Of a stretch of 64,000 nt of DNA, positions 13,501-25,299 are shown in pieces. Source of the stretch: Apoderus coryli (taxonomy: Eukaryota; Arthropoda; Insecta; Coleoptera; Attelabidae); the NCBI GenBank assembly GCA_911728435.2, contig OU452217.1:744001-808000 (forward strand), read 5' to 3'. The notes beneath the pieces were generated by a model. The model was given only the letters and a program-made list of their open reading frames with translations. It ran no database searches and was not told the origin of the DNA. Position 1 is the stretch's first letter; the number at the start of each line of letters is the position of its first letter. Position numbers and translations under genes: made by a program.

Positions 13501-14380
13501 GCGTTTATTTAAAAAATTGTGTTATTTATATTTAAAAAGTAAAGTGTCTACCAAAAAGCTGTTTTCTCTCTAAGAATTTAAAACTAAATGTGTTAGTAAA
13601 AAGAAATATGAATAAGCATAAAAAAGCAATTTAGAACGATTTAGAGCGTTTATTTAAAAAATTGTGTTATTTATATTTAAAAAGTAAAGTGTCTACCAAA
13701 AAGCTGTTTTCTCTCTAAGAATTTAAAACTAAATTTGTTAGTAAAAAGGAATTAGAATAAGCATGAAAAAGCAATTTAGAACGATTTAGAGCGTTTATTT
13801 AAAAAATTGTGTTATTTATATTTAAAAAGTAAAGTGTCTACCAAAAAGCTGTTTTCTCTCTAAGAATTTAAAACTAAATGTGTTAGTAAAAAGAAATATG
13901 AATAAGCATAAAAAAGCAATTTAGAACGATTTAGAGCGTTTATTTAAAAAATTGTGTTATTTATATTTAAAAAGTAAAGTGTCTACCAAAAAGCTGTTTT
14001 CTCTCTAAGAATTTAAAACTAAATTTGTTAGTAAAAAGGAATTAGAATAAGCATGAAAAAGCAATTTAGAACGATTTAGAGCGTTTATTTAAAAAATTGT
14101 GTTATTTAGATTTAAAAAGTAAAGTGTCTACAAAAAAGCTGTTTTCTCTCTAAGAATTTAAAACTAAATGTGTTAGTAAAAAGAAATATGAATAAGCATA
14201 AAAAAGCAATTTAGAACGATTTAGAGCGTTTATTTAAAAAATTGTGTTATTTATATTTAAAAAGTAAAGTGTCTACCAAAAAGCTGTTTTCTCTCTAAGA
14301 ATTTAAAACTAAATTTGTTAGTAAAAAGGAATTAGAATAAGCATGAAAAAGCAATTTAGAACGTTTTAGAGCGTTTATTT
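6077..14380 (+). repeat. Large satellite duplication, 5,374-bp offset (37 monomers)
   Basis: Private variants pair at exactly 5,374 bp: AGCAATTAGAACG at 6,077 and 11,451, TTATGTATATT at about 6,840 and 12,214, GCGTTAGTAA at 8,071 and 13,445, and AACGTTTTAG at about 8,986 and 14,360. The similarity covers about 3 kb (6.08-9.0 kb against 11.45-14.38 kb). Because it overlaps the 3,486-bp repeat, this part of the array has been duplicated more than once with different unit lengths. Confidence 0.8.
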
Positions 14381-15534
14381 AAAAAATTGTGTTATTTAGA
14401 TTTAAAAAGTAAAGTTTCTACAAAATAGCTGTTTTCTCTCTAAGAATTTAAAACTAAATTTTATTAGGAAAAAGAAATTAGAATAAGCATAAAAAAAGCA
14501 ATTTAGAACGAATTAGAGCGTTTAGTTAAGAAATTGTGTTATTTATATTTAAAAAGTAAAGTGTCTACCAAAAAGCTGTTTTCTCTCTAAGAATTTAAAA
14601 CTAAATGTGTTAGTAAAAAGAAATATGAATAAGCATAAAAAAGCAATTTAGAACGATTTAGAGCGTTTATTTAAAAAATTGTGTTATTTATATTTAAAAA
14701 GTAAAGTGTCTACCAAAAAGCTGTTTTCTCTCTAAGAATTTAAAACTAAATTTGTTAGTAAAAAGGAATTAGAATAAGCATGAAAAAGCAATTTAGAACG
14801 ATTTAGAGCGTTTATTTAAAAAATTGTGTTATTTATATTTAAAAAGTAAAGTGTCTACCAAAAAGCTGTTTTCTCTCTAAGAATTTAAAACTAAATGTGT
14901 TAGTAAAAAGAAATATGAATAAGCATAAAAAAGCAATTTAGAACGATTTAGAGCGTTTATTTAAAAAATTGTGTTATTTATATTTAAAAAGTAAAGTGTC
15001 TACCAAAAAGCTGTTTTCTCTCTAAGAATTTAAAACTAAATTTGTTAGTAAAAAGGAATTAGAATAAGCATGAAAAAGCAATTTAGAACGATTTAGAGCG
15101 TTTATTTAAAAAATTGTGTTATTTAGATTTAAAAAGTAAAGTGTCTACCAAAAAGCTGTTTTCTCTCTAAGAATTTAAAACTAAATGTGTTAGTAAAAAG
15201 AAATATGAATAAGCATAAAAAAGCAATTTAGAACGATTTAGAGCGTTTATTTAAAAAATTGTGTTATTTATATTTAAAAAGTAAAGTGTCTACCAAAAAG
15301 CTGTTTTCTCTCTAAGAATTTAAAACTAAATTTGTTAGTAAAAAGGAATTAGAATAAGCATGAAAAAGCAATTTAGAACGTTTTAGAGCGTTTATTTAAA
15401 AAATTGTGTTATTTAGATTTAAAAAGTAAAGTTTCTACAAAATAGCTGTTTTCTCTCTAAGAATTTAAAACTAAATTTTATTAGGAAAAAGAAATTAGAA
15501 TAAGCATAAAAAAAGCAATTTAGAACGAATTAGA
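13500..15534 (+). repeat. Tandem duplication of a 7-monomer, 1,017-bp unit
   Basis: About 13,500-14,517 and 14,518-15,534 are nearly identical in order and sequence. The rare AACGTTTTAG variant falls at 14,362 and 15,379 (counted at CGTTTTAG). One visible difference is GTGTCTACAAAAAAGC in the first copy against GTGTCTACCAAAAAGC in the second. Within each copy two monomer types alternate, giving a 290-bp dimer pattern. Confidence 0.8.
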
Positions 15535-18500
15535 GCGTTTAGTTCAGAAATTGTGTTATTTAGATTTAAAAAGTAAAGTTTCCAACAAAAAGCTTTTTTC
15601 TCTTTTAGAATTTAAAACTAAATTTTATTAGTTAAAAGAATTTAGAATAAGCATAAAAAAGCAATTTAGAACGAATTAGAGCGTTTAGTTAAGAAATGGT
15701 GTTATTTATATTTAAAAAGTAAAGTGTCTACCAAAAGACTGTTTTCTCTGTAAGAATTTAAAACTAAATGCATTAGTAAAAAGAAGATAGAATAAGCATA
15801 AAAAAACAATTTAGAACGATTTAGAGCATTTAGTTAAGAAATTGTGTTATTTAGATTTAAAAAGTAAAGTTTCTATCAAAAAGCTGTTTACTCTCTAAGA
15901 ATTTAAAACTAAATTTTATTAGGAAAAAGAAATTAGAATAAGCATAAAAAAGCAATTAGAACGAATTAGAGCGTTTAGTTAAGAAATTGTGTTATTTATA
16001 TTTAAAAAGTAAAGTGTCTACCAAAAAGCTGTTTTCTCTCTAAGAATTTAAAACTAAATTTGTTAGTAAAAAGAAATATGATAAAGCATAAAAAAGCAAT
16101 TTAGAACGATTTAGAGCGTTTATTTAAAAATTGTTTTATTTATATTTAAAAAGTAAAGTGTCTACCAAAAAGCTGTTTTCTCTTTTAAAATTTAAAACTT
16201 AATATTATTAGTAAAAAGAAATTAAATAAGCATAAAAAAGCAATTTAGAACGAATTAAAGCGTTTAGTTAGAAAAATGTGTTATTTATATTTAAAAAGTA
16301 AAGTGTCTACCAAAAAGCTGTTTTCTCTCTAAGAATTTAAAACTAAATTTGTTAGTAAAAAGAAATATGAATAAGCATAAAAAAGCAATTTAGAACGATT
16401 TAGAGCGTTTATTTAAAAAATTGTGTTATTTATATTTAAAAAGTAAAGTGTCTACCAAAAAGCTGTTTTCTCTCTAAGAATTTAAAACTAAATGTGTTAG
16501 TAAAAAGAAATATGAATAAGCATAAAAAAGCAATTTAGAACGATTTAGAGCGTTTATTTAAAAAATTGTGTTATTTATATTTAAAAAGTAAAGTGTCTAC
16601 CAAAAAGCTGTTTTCTCTCTAAGAATTTAAAACTAAATTTGTTAGTAAAAAGGAATTAGAATAAGCATGAAAAAGCAATTTAGAACGATTTAGAGCGTTT
16701 ATTTAAAAAATTGTGTTATTTAGATTTAAAAAGTAAAGTTTCTACAAAATAGCTGTTTTCTCTCTAAGAATTTCAAACTAAATTTTATTAGGAAAAAGAA
16801 ATTAGAATAGGCATAAAAAGGCAATTTAGAACGAATTAGAGCGTTTAGTTCAGAAATTGTGTTATTTAGATTTAAAAAGTAAAGTTTCTATTAAAAATCT
16901 GTTTTCTCTTTTAGAATGTAAAACTAAATTTATTAGTAAAAAGAAATTAGAATAAGCATAAAAAAGCAATTTAGAACGAATTAGAGCGTTTATTTAAAAA
17001 ATTGTGTTATTTAGATTTAAAAAGTAAAGTTTCTACAAAATAGCTGTTTTCTCTCTAAGAATTTAAAACTAAATTTTATTAGGAAAAAGAAATTAGAATA
17101 AGCATAAAAAAAGCAATTTAGAACGAATTAGAGCGTTTAGTTCAGAAATTGTGTTATTTAGATTTAAAAAGTAAAGTTTCCAACAAAAAGCTGTTTTCTC
17201 TTTTAGAATTTAAAACTAAATTTTATTAGTTAAAAGAATTTAGAATAAGCATAAAAAAGCAATTTAGAACGAATTAGAGCGTTTAGTTAAGAAATGGTTT
17301 TATTTATATTTAAAAAGTAAAGTGTCTACCAAAAAACTGTTATCTCTGTAAGAATTTAAAACTAAATGCGTTAGTAAAAAGAAGATAGAATAAGCATAAA
17401 AAAACAATTTAGAACGATTTAGAGCATTTAGTTAAGAAATTGTGTTATTTAGATTTAAAAAGTAAAGTTTCTATCAAAAAGTTGTTTACTCTCTAAGAAT
17501 TTAAAACTAAATTTTATTAGGAAAAAGAAATTAGAATAAGCATAAAAAAGCAATTAGAACGGATTAGAGCGTTTAGTTAAGAAATTGTGTTATTTATATT
17601 TAAAAAGTAAAGTGTCTACCAAAAAGCTGTTTTCTCTCTAAGAATTTAAAACTAAATTTGTTAGTAAAAAGAAATATGATAAAGCATAAAAAAGCAATTT
17701 AGAACGATTTAGAGCGTTTATTTAAAAAATTGTTTTATTTATATTTAAAAAGTAAAGTGTCTACCAAAAAGCTGTTTTCTCTTTTAGAATTTAAAACTAA
17801 ATTTTATTAGTTAAAAGAAATTAGAATTAGCATTAAAAAGCAATTTAGAACGAATTAGAACGTTTAGTTAAGAAATGGTGTTATCTATATTTAAAAAGTA
17901 AAGTGTCTACCAAAAAGCTGTTTTCTCTCTAAGAATTTAAAACTAAATGTGTTAGTAAAAAGAAATTAAATAAGCATAAAAAAGCAATTTAGAACGAATT
18001 AGAGCGTTTAGTTAGAAAAATGTGTTATTTATATTTAAAAAGTAAAGTGTCTACCAAAAAGCTGTTTTCTCTCTAAGAATTTAAAACTAAATTTGTTAGT
18101 AAAAATAAATTAGAATAAGCATAATAAAGCAGTTTAGAACGATTTAGAGCGTTTATTTAAAAAATTGTGTTATTTAGATTTAAAAAGTAAAGTTTCTACC
18201 AAAAAGCTGTTTTCTCTCTAAGAATTTAAAACTAAATTTTATTAGGAAAAATAAATTAGAGTAAGCATAAAAAAGCAATTTTTAACGAATTAGAACGTTT
18301 AGTTCAGAAATTGTGTTATTTAGATTTAAAAAGTAAATTGTCTACCAAAAAGCTGTTTTCTCTCTAAGAATTTAAAACTAAATTTGTTAGTAAAAAGGAA
18401 TTAGAATAAGCATGAAAAAGCAATTTAGAACGATTTAGAGCGTTTATTTAAAAAATTGTGTTGTTTAGATTTAAAAAGTAAAGTTTCTACAAAAAAGCTG

Positions 18501-18590
18501 TTTTCTCTCTAAGAATTTAAAACTAAATTTTATTAGGAAAAAAAAAATTAGAATACGCATAAAAAAGCAATTTAGAACGAATTACAGCGT

Positions 18591-20550
18591 CTAGTTCAGA
18601 AATTGTGTTATTTAGATTTAAAAAGTAAAGTTTCTAACAAAAAGCTGTTTTCTCTTTTAGAATTTAAAACTAAATTTTATTAGTTAAAAGAAATTAGAAT
18701 TAGCATTAAAAAGCAATTTAGAACGAATTAGAGCGTTTAGTTAAGAAATGGTGTTATCTATATTTAAAAAGTAAAGTGTCTACCAAAAAGCTGTTTTCTC
18801 TCTAAGAATTTAAAACTAAATGTGTTAGTAAAAAGAATATAGAATAAGCATAAAAAAGCAATTTAGAACGATTTAGAGCGTTTAGTTAAGAAATTGTGTT
18901 ATTTAGATTTAAAAAGTAAAGTGTCTACCAAAAAGCTGTTTTCTCTTTAAGAATTTAAAACTAAATTTGTTAGTAAAAAGAAATATGAATAAGCATAAAA
19001 AAGCAATTTAGAACGATTTAGAGCGCTTATTTAAAAAATTGTGTTATTTATATTTAAAAAGTAGTGTCTACCAAAAAGCTTTTTTTTTCTCTAAGAATTT
19101 AAAACTAAATTTGTTAGTAAAAAGAAGATAGAATAAGCATAAAAAAGCAATTTAGAACGATTTAGAGCATTTAGTTAAGAAATTGTGTTATTTAGATTTA
19201 AAGAGTAAAGTGTCTACCAAAAAGATGTTTTCTCTCTAAGAATTTAAAACTAAATTTTATTAGTTAAAAGAAATTAGAATAAGCATAAAAAAGCAATTTA
19301 TAACGAATTATAGCGTTTAGTTAAGAAATTGTGTTATTTAGATTTAAAAGTAAAGTATCTACGAAAAAGCTGCTTTCTCTTTTAGAATTTAAAACTAAAT
19401 TTATTAGTATAAAGAAATGGTGTTATTTATATTTAAAAAGTAAAGTGTCTACCAAAAAACTGTTTTCTCTGTAAGAATTTAAAACTAAATGCGTTAGTAA
19501 AAAGAAGATAGAATAAGCATAAAAAAGCAATTTAGAACGAATTAGAGCGTCTAGTTCAGAAATTGTGTTATTTAGATTTAAAAAGTAAAGTTTCTATCAA
19601 AAAGCTGTTTTCTCTTTTAGAATTTAAAACTAAATTTTATTAGTTAAAAGAAATTAGAATTAGCATTAAAAAGCAATTTAGAACGAATTAGAGCGTTTAG
19701 TTAAGAAATGGTGTTATCTATATTTAAAAAGTAAAGTGTCTACCAAAAAGCTGTTTTCTCTCTAAGAATTTAAAACTAAATGTGTTAGTAAAAAGAATAT
19801 AGAATAAGCATAAAAAAAAATTTAGAACGATTTAGAGCGTTTAGTTAAGAAATTGTGTTATTTAGATTTAAAAAGTAAAGTGTCTACCAAAAAGCTGTTT
19901 TCTCTCTAAGAATTTAAAACTAAATTTGTTAGTAAAAAGAAATATGAATAAGCATAAAAAAGCAATTTAGAACGATTTAGAGCGCTTATTTAAAAAATTG
20001 TGTTATTTATATTTAAAAAGTAGTGTCTACCAAAAAGCTTTTTTTTTCTCTAAGAATTTAAAACTAAATTTGTTAGTAAAAAGAAGATAGAATAAGCATA
20101 AAAAAGCAATTTAGAACGATTTAGAGCATTTAGTTAAGAAATTGTGTTATTTAGATTTAAAAAGTAAAGTGTCTACCAAAAAGATGTTTTCTCTCTAAGA
20201 ATTTAAAACTAAATTTTATTAGTTAAAAGAAATTAGAATAAGCATAAAAAAGCAATTTATAACGAATTAGAGCGTTTAGTTAAGAAATTGTGTTATTTAG
20301 ATTTAAAAAGTAAAGTATCTACGAAAAAGCTGCTTTCTCTTTTAGAATTTAAAACTAAATTTATTAGTAAAAAGAAATGAGAATAAGCATAAAAAAGCAA
20401 TTTAGAAGGAATTAGAGCGTTTAGTTAAGAAATTGTGTTATTTATATTTAAAAAGTGAAGTGTCTACCAAAAAGCTGTTTTCTCTCTAAGAATTTAAAAC
20501 TAAATTTGTTAGTAAAAAGAAATATGAATAAGCATAAAAAAGCAATTTGG
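18591..20550 (+). repeat. Tandem satellite duplication with an internal 56-bp deletion
   Basis: The rare start CTAGTTCAGA at 18,591 recurs at 19,551, and the nine-T run at 19,080 recurs at 20,039. The offset is 959-960 bp, about 56 bp short of seven monomers. The shortage is explained by a single junction at 19,411-19,420, where AAAGAAATG from late in one monomer runs directly into GAAATGGTGTTA from early in the next. The right copy retains the intact sequence at 20,370. Confidence 0.8.
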
Positions 20551-20788
20551 AACGATTTAGAGCGTTTATTTAAAAAATTGTGTTATTTATATTTAAAAAG
20601 TAAAGTGTCTACCAAAAACCTGTTTTCTCTCTAAGAATTTAAAACTAAATTTGTCAGTAAAAGGAAATATGAATAAGCATAAAAAAGCAATTTAGAACGA
20701 TTTAGAGCGTTTATTTAAAAAATTGTGTTATTTATATTTAAAAAGTAAAGTGTCTACCAAAAAGCTGTTTTCTCTCTAAGAATTTAAA
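19833..20788 (+). repeat. Dispersed ~960-bp satellite block, copy 2 of 3
   Basis: This is the same block as at 1,735 and 31,605, recognised by the nine-T run at 20,039, the AAAAAGTAGTG deletion variant and TTAGAAGGAATTAG at 20,405. Its first few hundred bases also form the right half of the local 960-bp tandem duplication. Confidence 0.75.
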
Positions 20789-23700
20789 ACTAAATGTGTT
20801 AGTAAAAAGAAATATGAATAAGCATAAAAAAGCAATTTAGAACGATTTAGAGCGTTTATTTAAAAAATTGTGTTATTTATATTTAAAAAGTAAAGTGTCT
20901 ACCAAAAAGCTGTTTTCTCTCTAAGAATTTAAAACTAAATTTGTTAGTAAAAAGGAATTAGAATAAGCATGAAAAAGCAATTTAGAACGATTTAGAGCGT
21001 TTATTTAAAAAATTGTGTTATTTAGATTTAAAAAGTAAAGTTTCTACAAAATAGCTGTTTTCTCTCTAAGAATTTAAAACTAAATTTTATTAGGAAAAAG
21101 AAATTAGAATAGGCATAAAAAGGCAATTTAGAACAAATTAGAGCGTTTAGTTCAGAAATTGTGTTATTTAGATTTAAAAAGTAAAGTTTCTATTAAAAAT
21201 CTGTTTTCTCTTTTAGAATGTAAAACTAAATTTATTAGTAAAAAGAAATTAGAATAAGCATAAAAAAGCAATTTAGAACGAATTAGAGCGTTTATTTAAA
21301 AAATTGTGTTATTTAGATTTAAAAAGTAAAGTTTCTACAAAATAGCTGTTTTCTCTCTAAGAATTTAAAACTAAATTTTATTAGGAAAAAGAAATTAGAA
21401 TAAGCATAAAAAAAGCAATTTAGAACGAATTAGAGCGTTTAGTTCAGAAATTGTGTTATTTAGATTTAAAAAGTAAAGTTTCCAACAAAAAGCTTTTTTC
21501 TCTTTTAGAATTTAAAACTAAATTTTATTAGGAAAAAGAATTTAGAATAAGCATAAAAAAGCAATTTAGAACGAATTAGAGCGTTTAGTTAAGAAATGGT
21601 GTTATTTATATTTAAAAAGTAAAGTGTCTACCAAAAAACTGTTTTCTCTGTAAGAATTTAAAACTAAATGCGTTAGTAAAAAGAAGATAGAATAAGCATA
21701 AAAAAACAATTTAGAACGATTTAGAGCATTTAGTTAAGAAATTGTGTTATTTAGATTTAAAAAGTAAAGTTTCTATCAAAAAGCTGTTTTCTCTCTAAGA
21801 ATTTAAAACTAAATTTTATTAGGAAAAAGAAATTAGAATAAGCATAAAAAAGCAATTTAGAACGAATTAGAGCGTTTAGTTAAGAAATTGTGTTATTTAG
21901 ATTTAAAAAGTAAAGTTTCTATCAAAAAGCTGTTTACTCTCTAAGAATTTAAAACTAAATTTTATTAGGAAAAAGAAATTAGAATAAGCATAAAAAAGCA
22001 ATTAGAACGAATTAGAGCGTTTAGTTAAGAAATTGTGTTATTTATATTTAAAAAGTAAAGTGTCTACCAAAAAGCTGTTTTCTCTCTAAGAATTTAAAAC
22101 TAAATTTGTTAGTAAAAAGAAATATGATAAAGCATAAAAAAGCAATTTAGAACGATTTAGAGCGTTTATTTAAAAATTGTTTTATTTATATTTAAAAAGT
22201 AAAGTGTCTACCAAAAAGCTGTTTTCTCTTTTAAAATTTAAAACTAAATTTTATTAGTAAAAAGAAATTAAATAAGCATAAAAAAGCAATTTAGAACGAA
22301 TTAAAGCGTTTAGTTAGAAAAATGTGTTATTTATATTTAAAACGTAAAGTGTCTACCAAAAAGCTGTTTTCTCTCTAAGAATTTAAAACTAAATTTGTTA
22401 GTAAAAAGAAATATGAATAAGCATAAAAAAGCAATTTGGAACGATTTAGAGCGTTTATTTAAAAAATTGTGTTATTTATATTTAAAAAGTAAAGTGTCTA
22501 CCAAAAAGCTGTTTTCTCTCTAAGAATTTAAAACTAAATTTGTTAGTAAAAAGAAATATGAATAAGCATAAAAAAGCAATTTGGAACGATTTAGAGCGTT
22601 TATTTAAAAAATTGTGTTATTTATATTTAAAAAGTAAAGTGTCTACCAAAAAGCTGTTTTCTCTCTAAGAATTTAAAACTAAATTTGTCAGTAAAAGGAA
22701 ATATGAATAAGCATAAAAAAGCAATTTAGAACGATTTAGAGCGTTTATTTAAAAAATTGTGTTATTTATATTTAAAAAGTAAAGTGTCTACCAAAAAGCT
22801 GTTTTCTCTCTAAGAATTTAAAACTAAATTTGTTAGTAAAAAGAAATATGAATAAGCATAAAAAAGCAATTTAGAACGATTTAGAGCGTTTATTTAAAAA
22901 ATTGTGTTATTTATATTTAAAAAGTAAAGTGTCTACCAAAAAGCTGTTTTCTCTCTAAGAATTTAAAACTAAATGTGTTAGTAAAAAGAAATATGAATAA
23001 GCATAAAAAAGCAATTTAGAACGATTTAGAGCGTTTATTTAAAAAATTGTGTTATTTATATTTAAAAAGTAAAGTGTCTACCAAAAAGCTGTTTTCTCTC
23101 TAAGAATTTAAAACTAAATTTGTTAGTAAAAAGGAATTAGAATAAGCATGAAAAAGCAATTTAGAACGATTTAGAGCGTTTATTTAAAAAATTGTGTTAT
23201 TTATATTTAAAAAGTAAAGTGTCTACCAAAAAGCTGTTTTCTCTCTAAGAATTTAAAACTAAATGTGTTAGTAAAAAGAAATATGAATAAGCATAAAAAA
23301 GCAATTTAGAACGATTTAGAGCGTTTATTTAAAAAATTGTGTTATTTATATTTAAAAAGTAAAGTGTCTACCAAAAAGCTGTTTTCTCTCTAAGAATTTA
23401 AAACTAAATTTGTTAGTAAAAAGGAATTAGAATAAGCATGAAAAAGCAATTTAGAACGATTTAGAGCGTTTATTTAAAAAATTGTGTTATTTAGATTTAA
23501 AAAGTAAAGTTTCTACAAAATAGCTGTTTTCTCTCTAAGAATTTAAAACTAAATTTTATTAGGAAAAAGAAATTAGAATAGGCATAAAAAGGCAATTTAG
23601 AACGAATTAGAGCGTTTAGTTCAGAAATTGTGTTATTTAGATTTAAAAAGTAAAGTTTCTATTAAAAATCTGTTTTCTCTTTTAGAATGTAAAACTAAAT

Positions 23701-25299
23701 TTATTAGTAAAAAGAAATTAGAATAAGCATAAAAAAGCAATTTAGAACGAATTAGAGCGTTTATTTAAAAAATTGTGTTATTTAGATTTAAAAAGTAAAG
23801 TTTCTACAAAATAGCTGTTTTCTCTCTAAGAATTTAAAACTAAATTTTATTAGGAAAAAGAAATTAGAATAAGCATAAAAAAAGCAATTTAGAACGAATT
23901 AGAGCGTTTAGTTCAGAAATTGTGTTATTTAGATTTAAAAAGTAAAGTTTCCAACAAAAAGCTTTTTTCTCTTTTAGAATTTAAAACTAAATTTTATTAG
24001 TTAAAAGAATTTAGAATAAGCATAAAAAAGCAATTTAGAACGAATTAGAGCGTTTAGTTAAGAAATGGTGTTATTTATATTTAAAAAGTAAAGTGTCTAC
24101 CAAAAGACTGTTTTCTCTGTAAGAATTTAAAACTAAATGCGTTAGTAAAAAGAAGATAGAATAAGCATAAAAAAACAATTTAGAACGATTTAGAGCATTT
24201 AGTTAAGAAATTGTGTTATTTAGATTTAAAAAGTAAAGTTTCTATCAAAAAGCTGTTTACTCTCTAAGAATTTAAAACTAAATTTTATTAGGAAAAAGAA
24301 ATTAGAATAAGCATAAAAAAGCAATTAGAACGAATTAGAGCGTTTAGTTAAGAAATTGTGTTATTTATATTTAAAAAGTAAAGTGTCTACCAAAAAGCTG
24401 TTTTCTCTCTAAGAATTTAAAACTAAATTTGTTAGTAAAAAGAAATATGATAAAGCATAAAAAAGCAATTTAGAACGATTTAGAGCGTTTATTTAAAAAT
24501 TGTTTTATTTATATTTAAAAAGTAAAGTGTCTACCAAAAAGCTGTTTTCTCTTTTAAAATTTAAAACTAAATTTTATTAGTAAAAAGAAATTAAATAAGC
24601 ATAAAAAAGCAATTTAGAACGAATTAAAGCGTTTAGTTAGAAAAATGTGTTATTTATATTTAAAAAGTAAAGTGTCTACCAAAAAGCTGTTTTCTCTCTA
24701 AGAATTTAAAACTAAATTTGTTAGTAAAAAGAAATATGAATAAGCATAAAAAAGCAATTTGGAACGATTTAGAGCGTTTATTTAAAAAATTGTGTTATTT
24801 ATATTTAAAAAGTAAAGTGTCTACCAAAAAGCTGTTTTCTCTCTAAGAATTTAAAACTAAATTTGTCAGTAAAAGGAAATATGAATAAGCATAAAAAAGC
24901 AATTTAGAACGATTTAGAGCGTTTATTTAAAAAATTGTGTTATTTATATTTAAAAAGTAAAGTGTCTACCAAAAAGCTGTTTTCTCTCTAAGAATTTAAA
25001 ACTAAATTTGTTGGTAAAAAGGAATTAGAATAAGCATGAAAAAGCAATTTAGAACGATTTAGAGCGTTTATTTAAAAAATTGTGTTATTTAGATTTAAAA
25101 AGTAAAGTTTCTACAAAATAGCTGTTTTCTCTCTAAGAATTTAAAACTAAATTTTATTAGGAAAAAGAAATTAGAATAGGCATAAAAAGGCAATTTAGAA
25201 CGAATTAGAGCGTTTAGTTCAGAAATTGTGTTATTTAGATTTAAAAAGTAAAGTTTCTATTAAAAACCTGTTTTCTCTTTTAGAATGTAAAACTAAATT

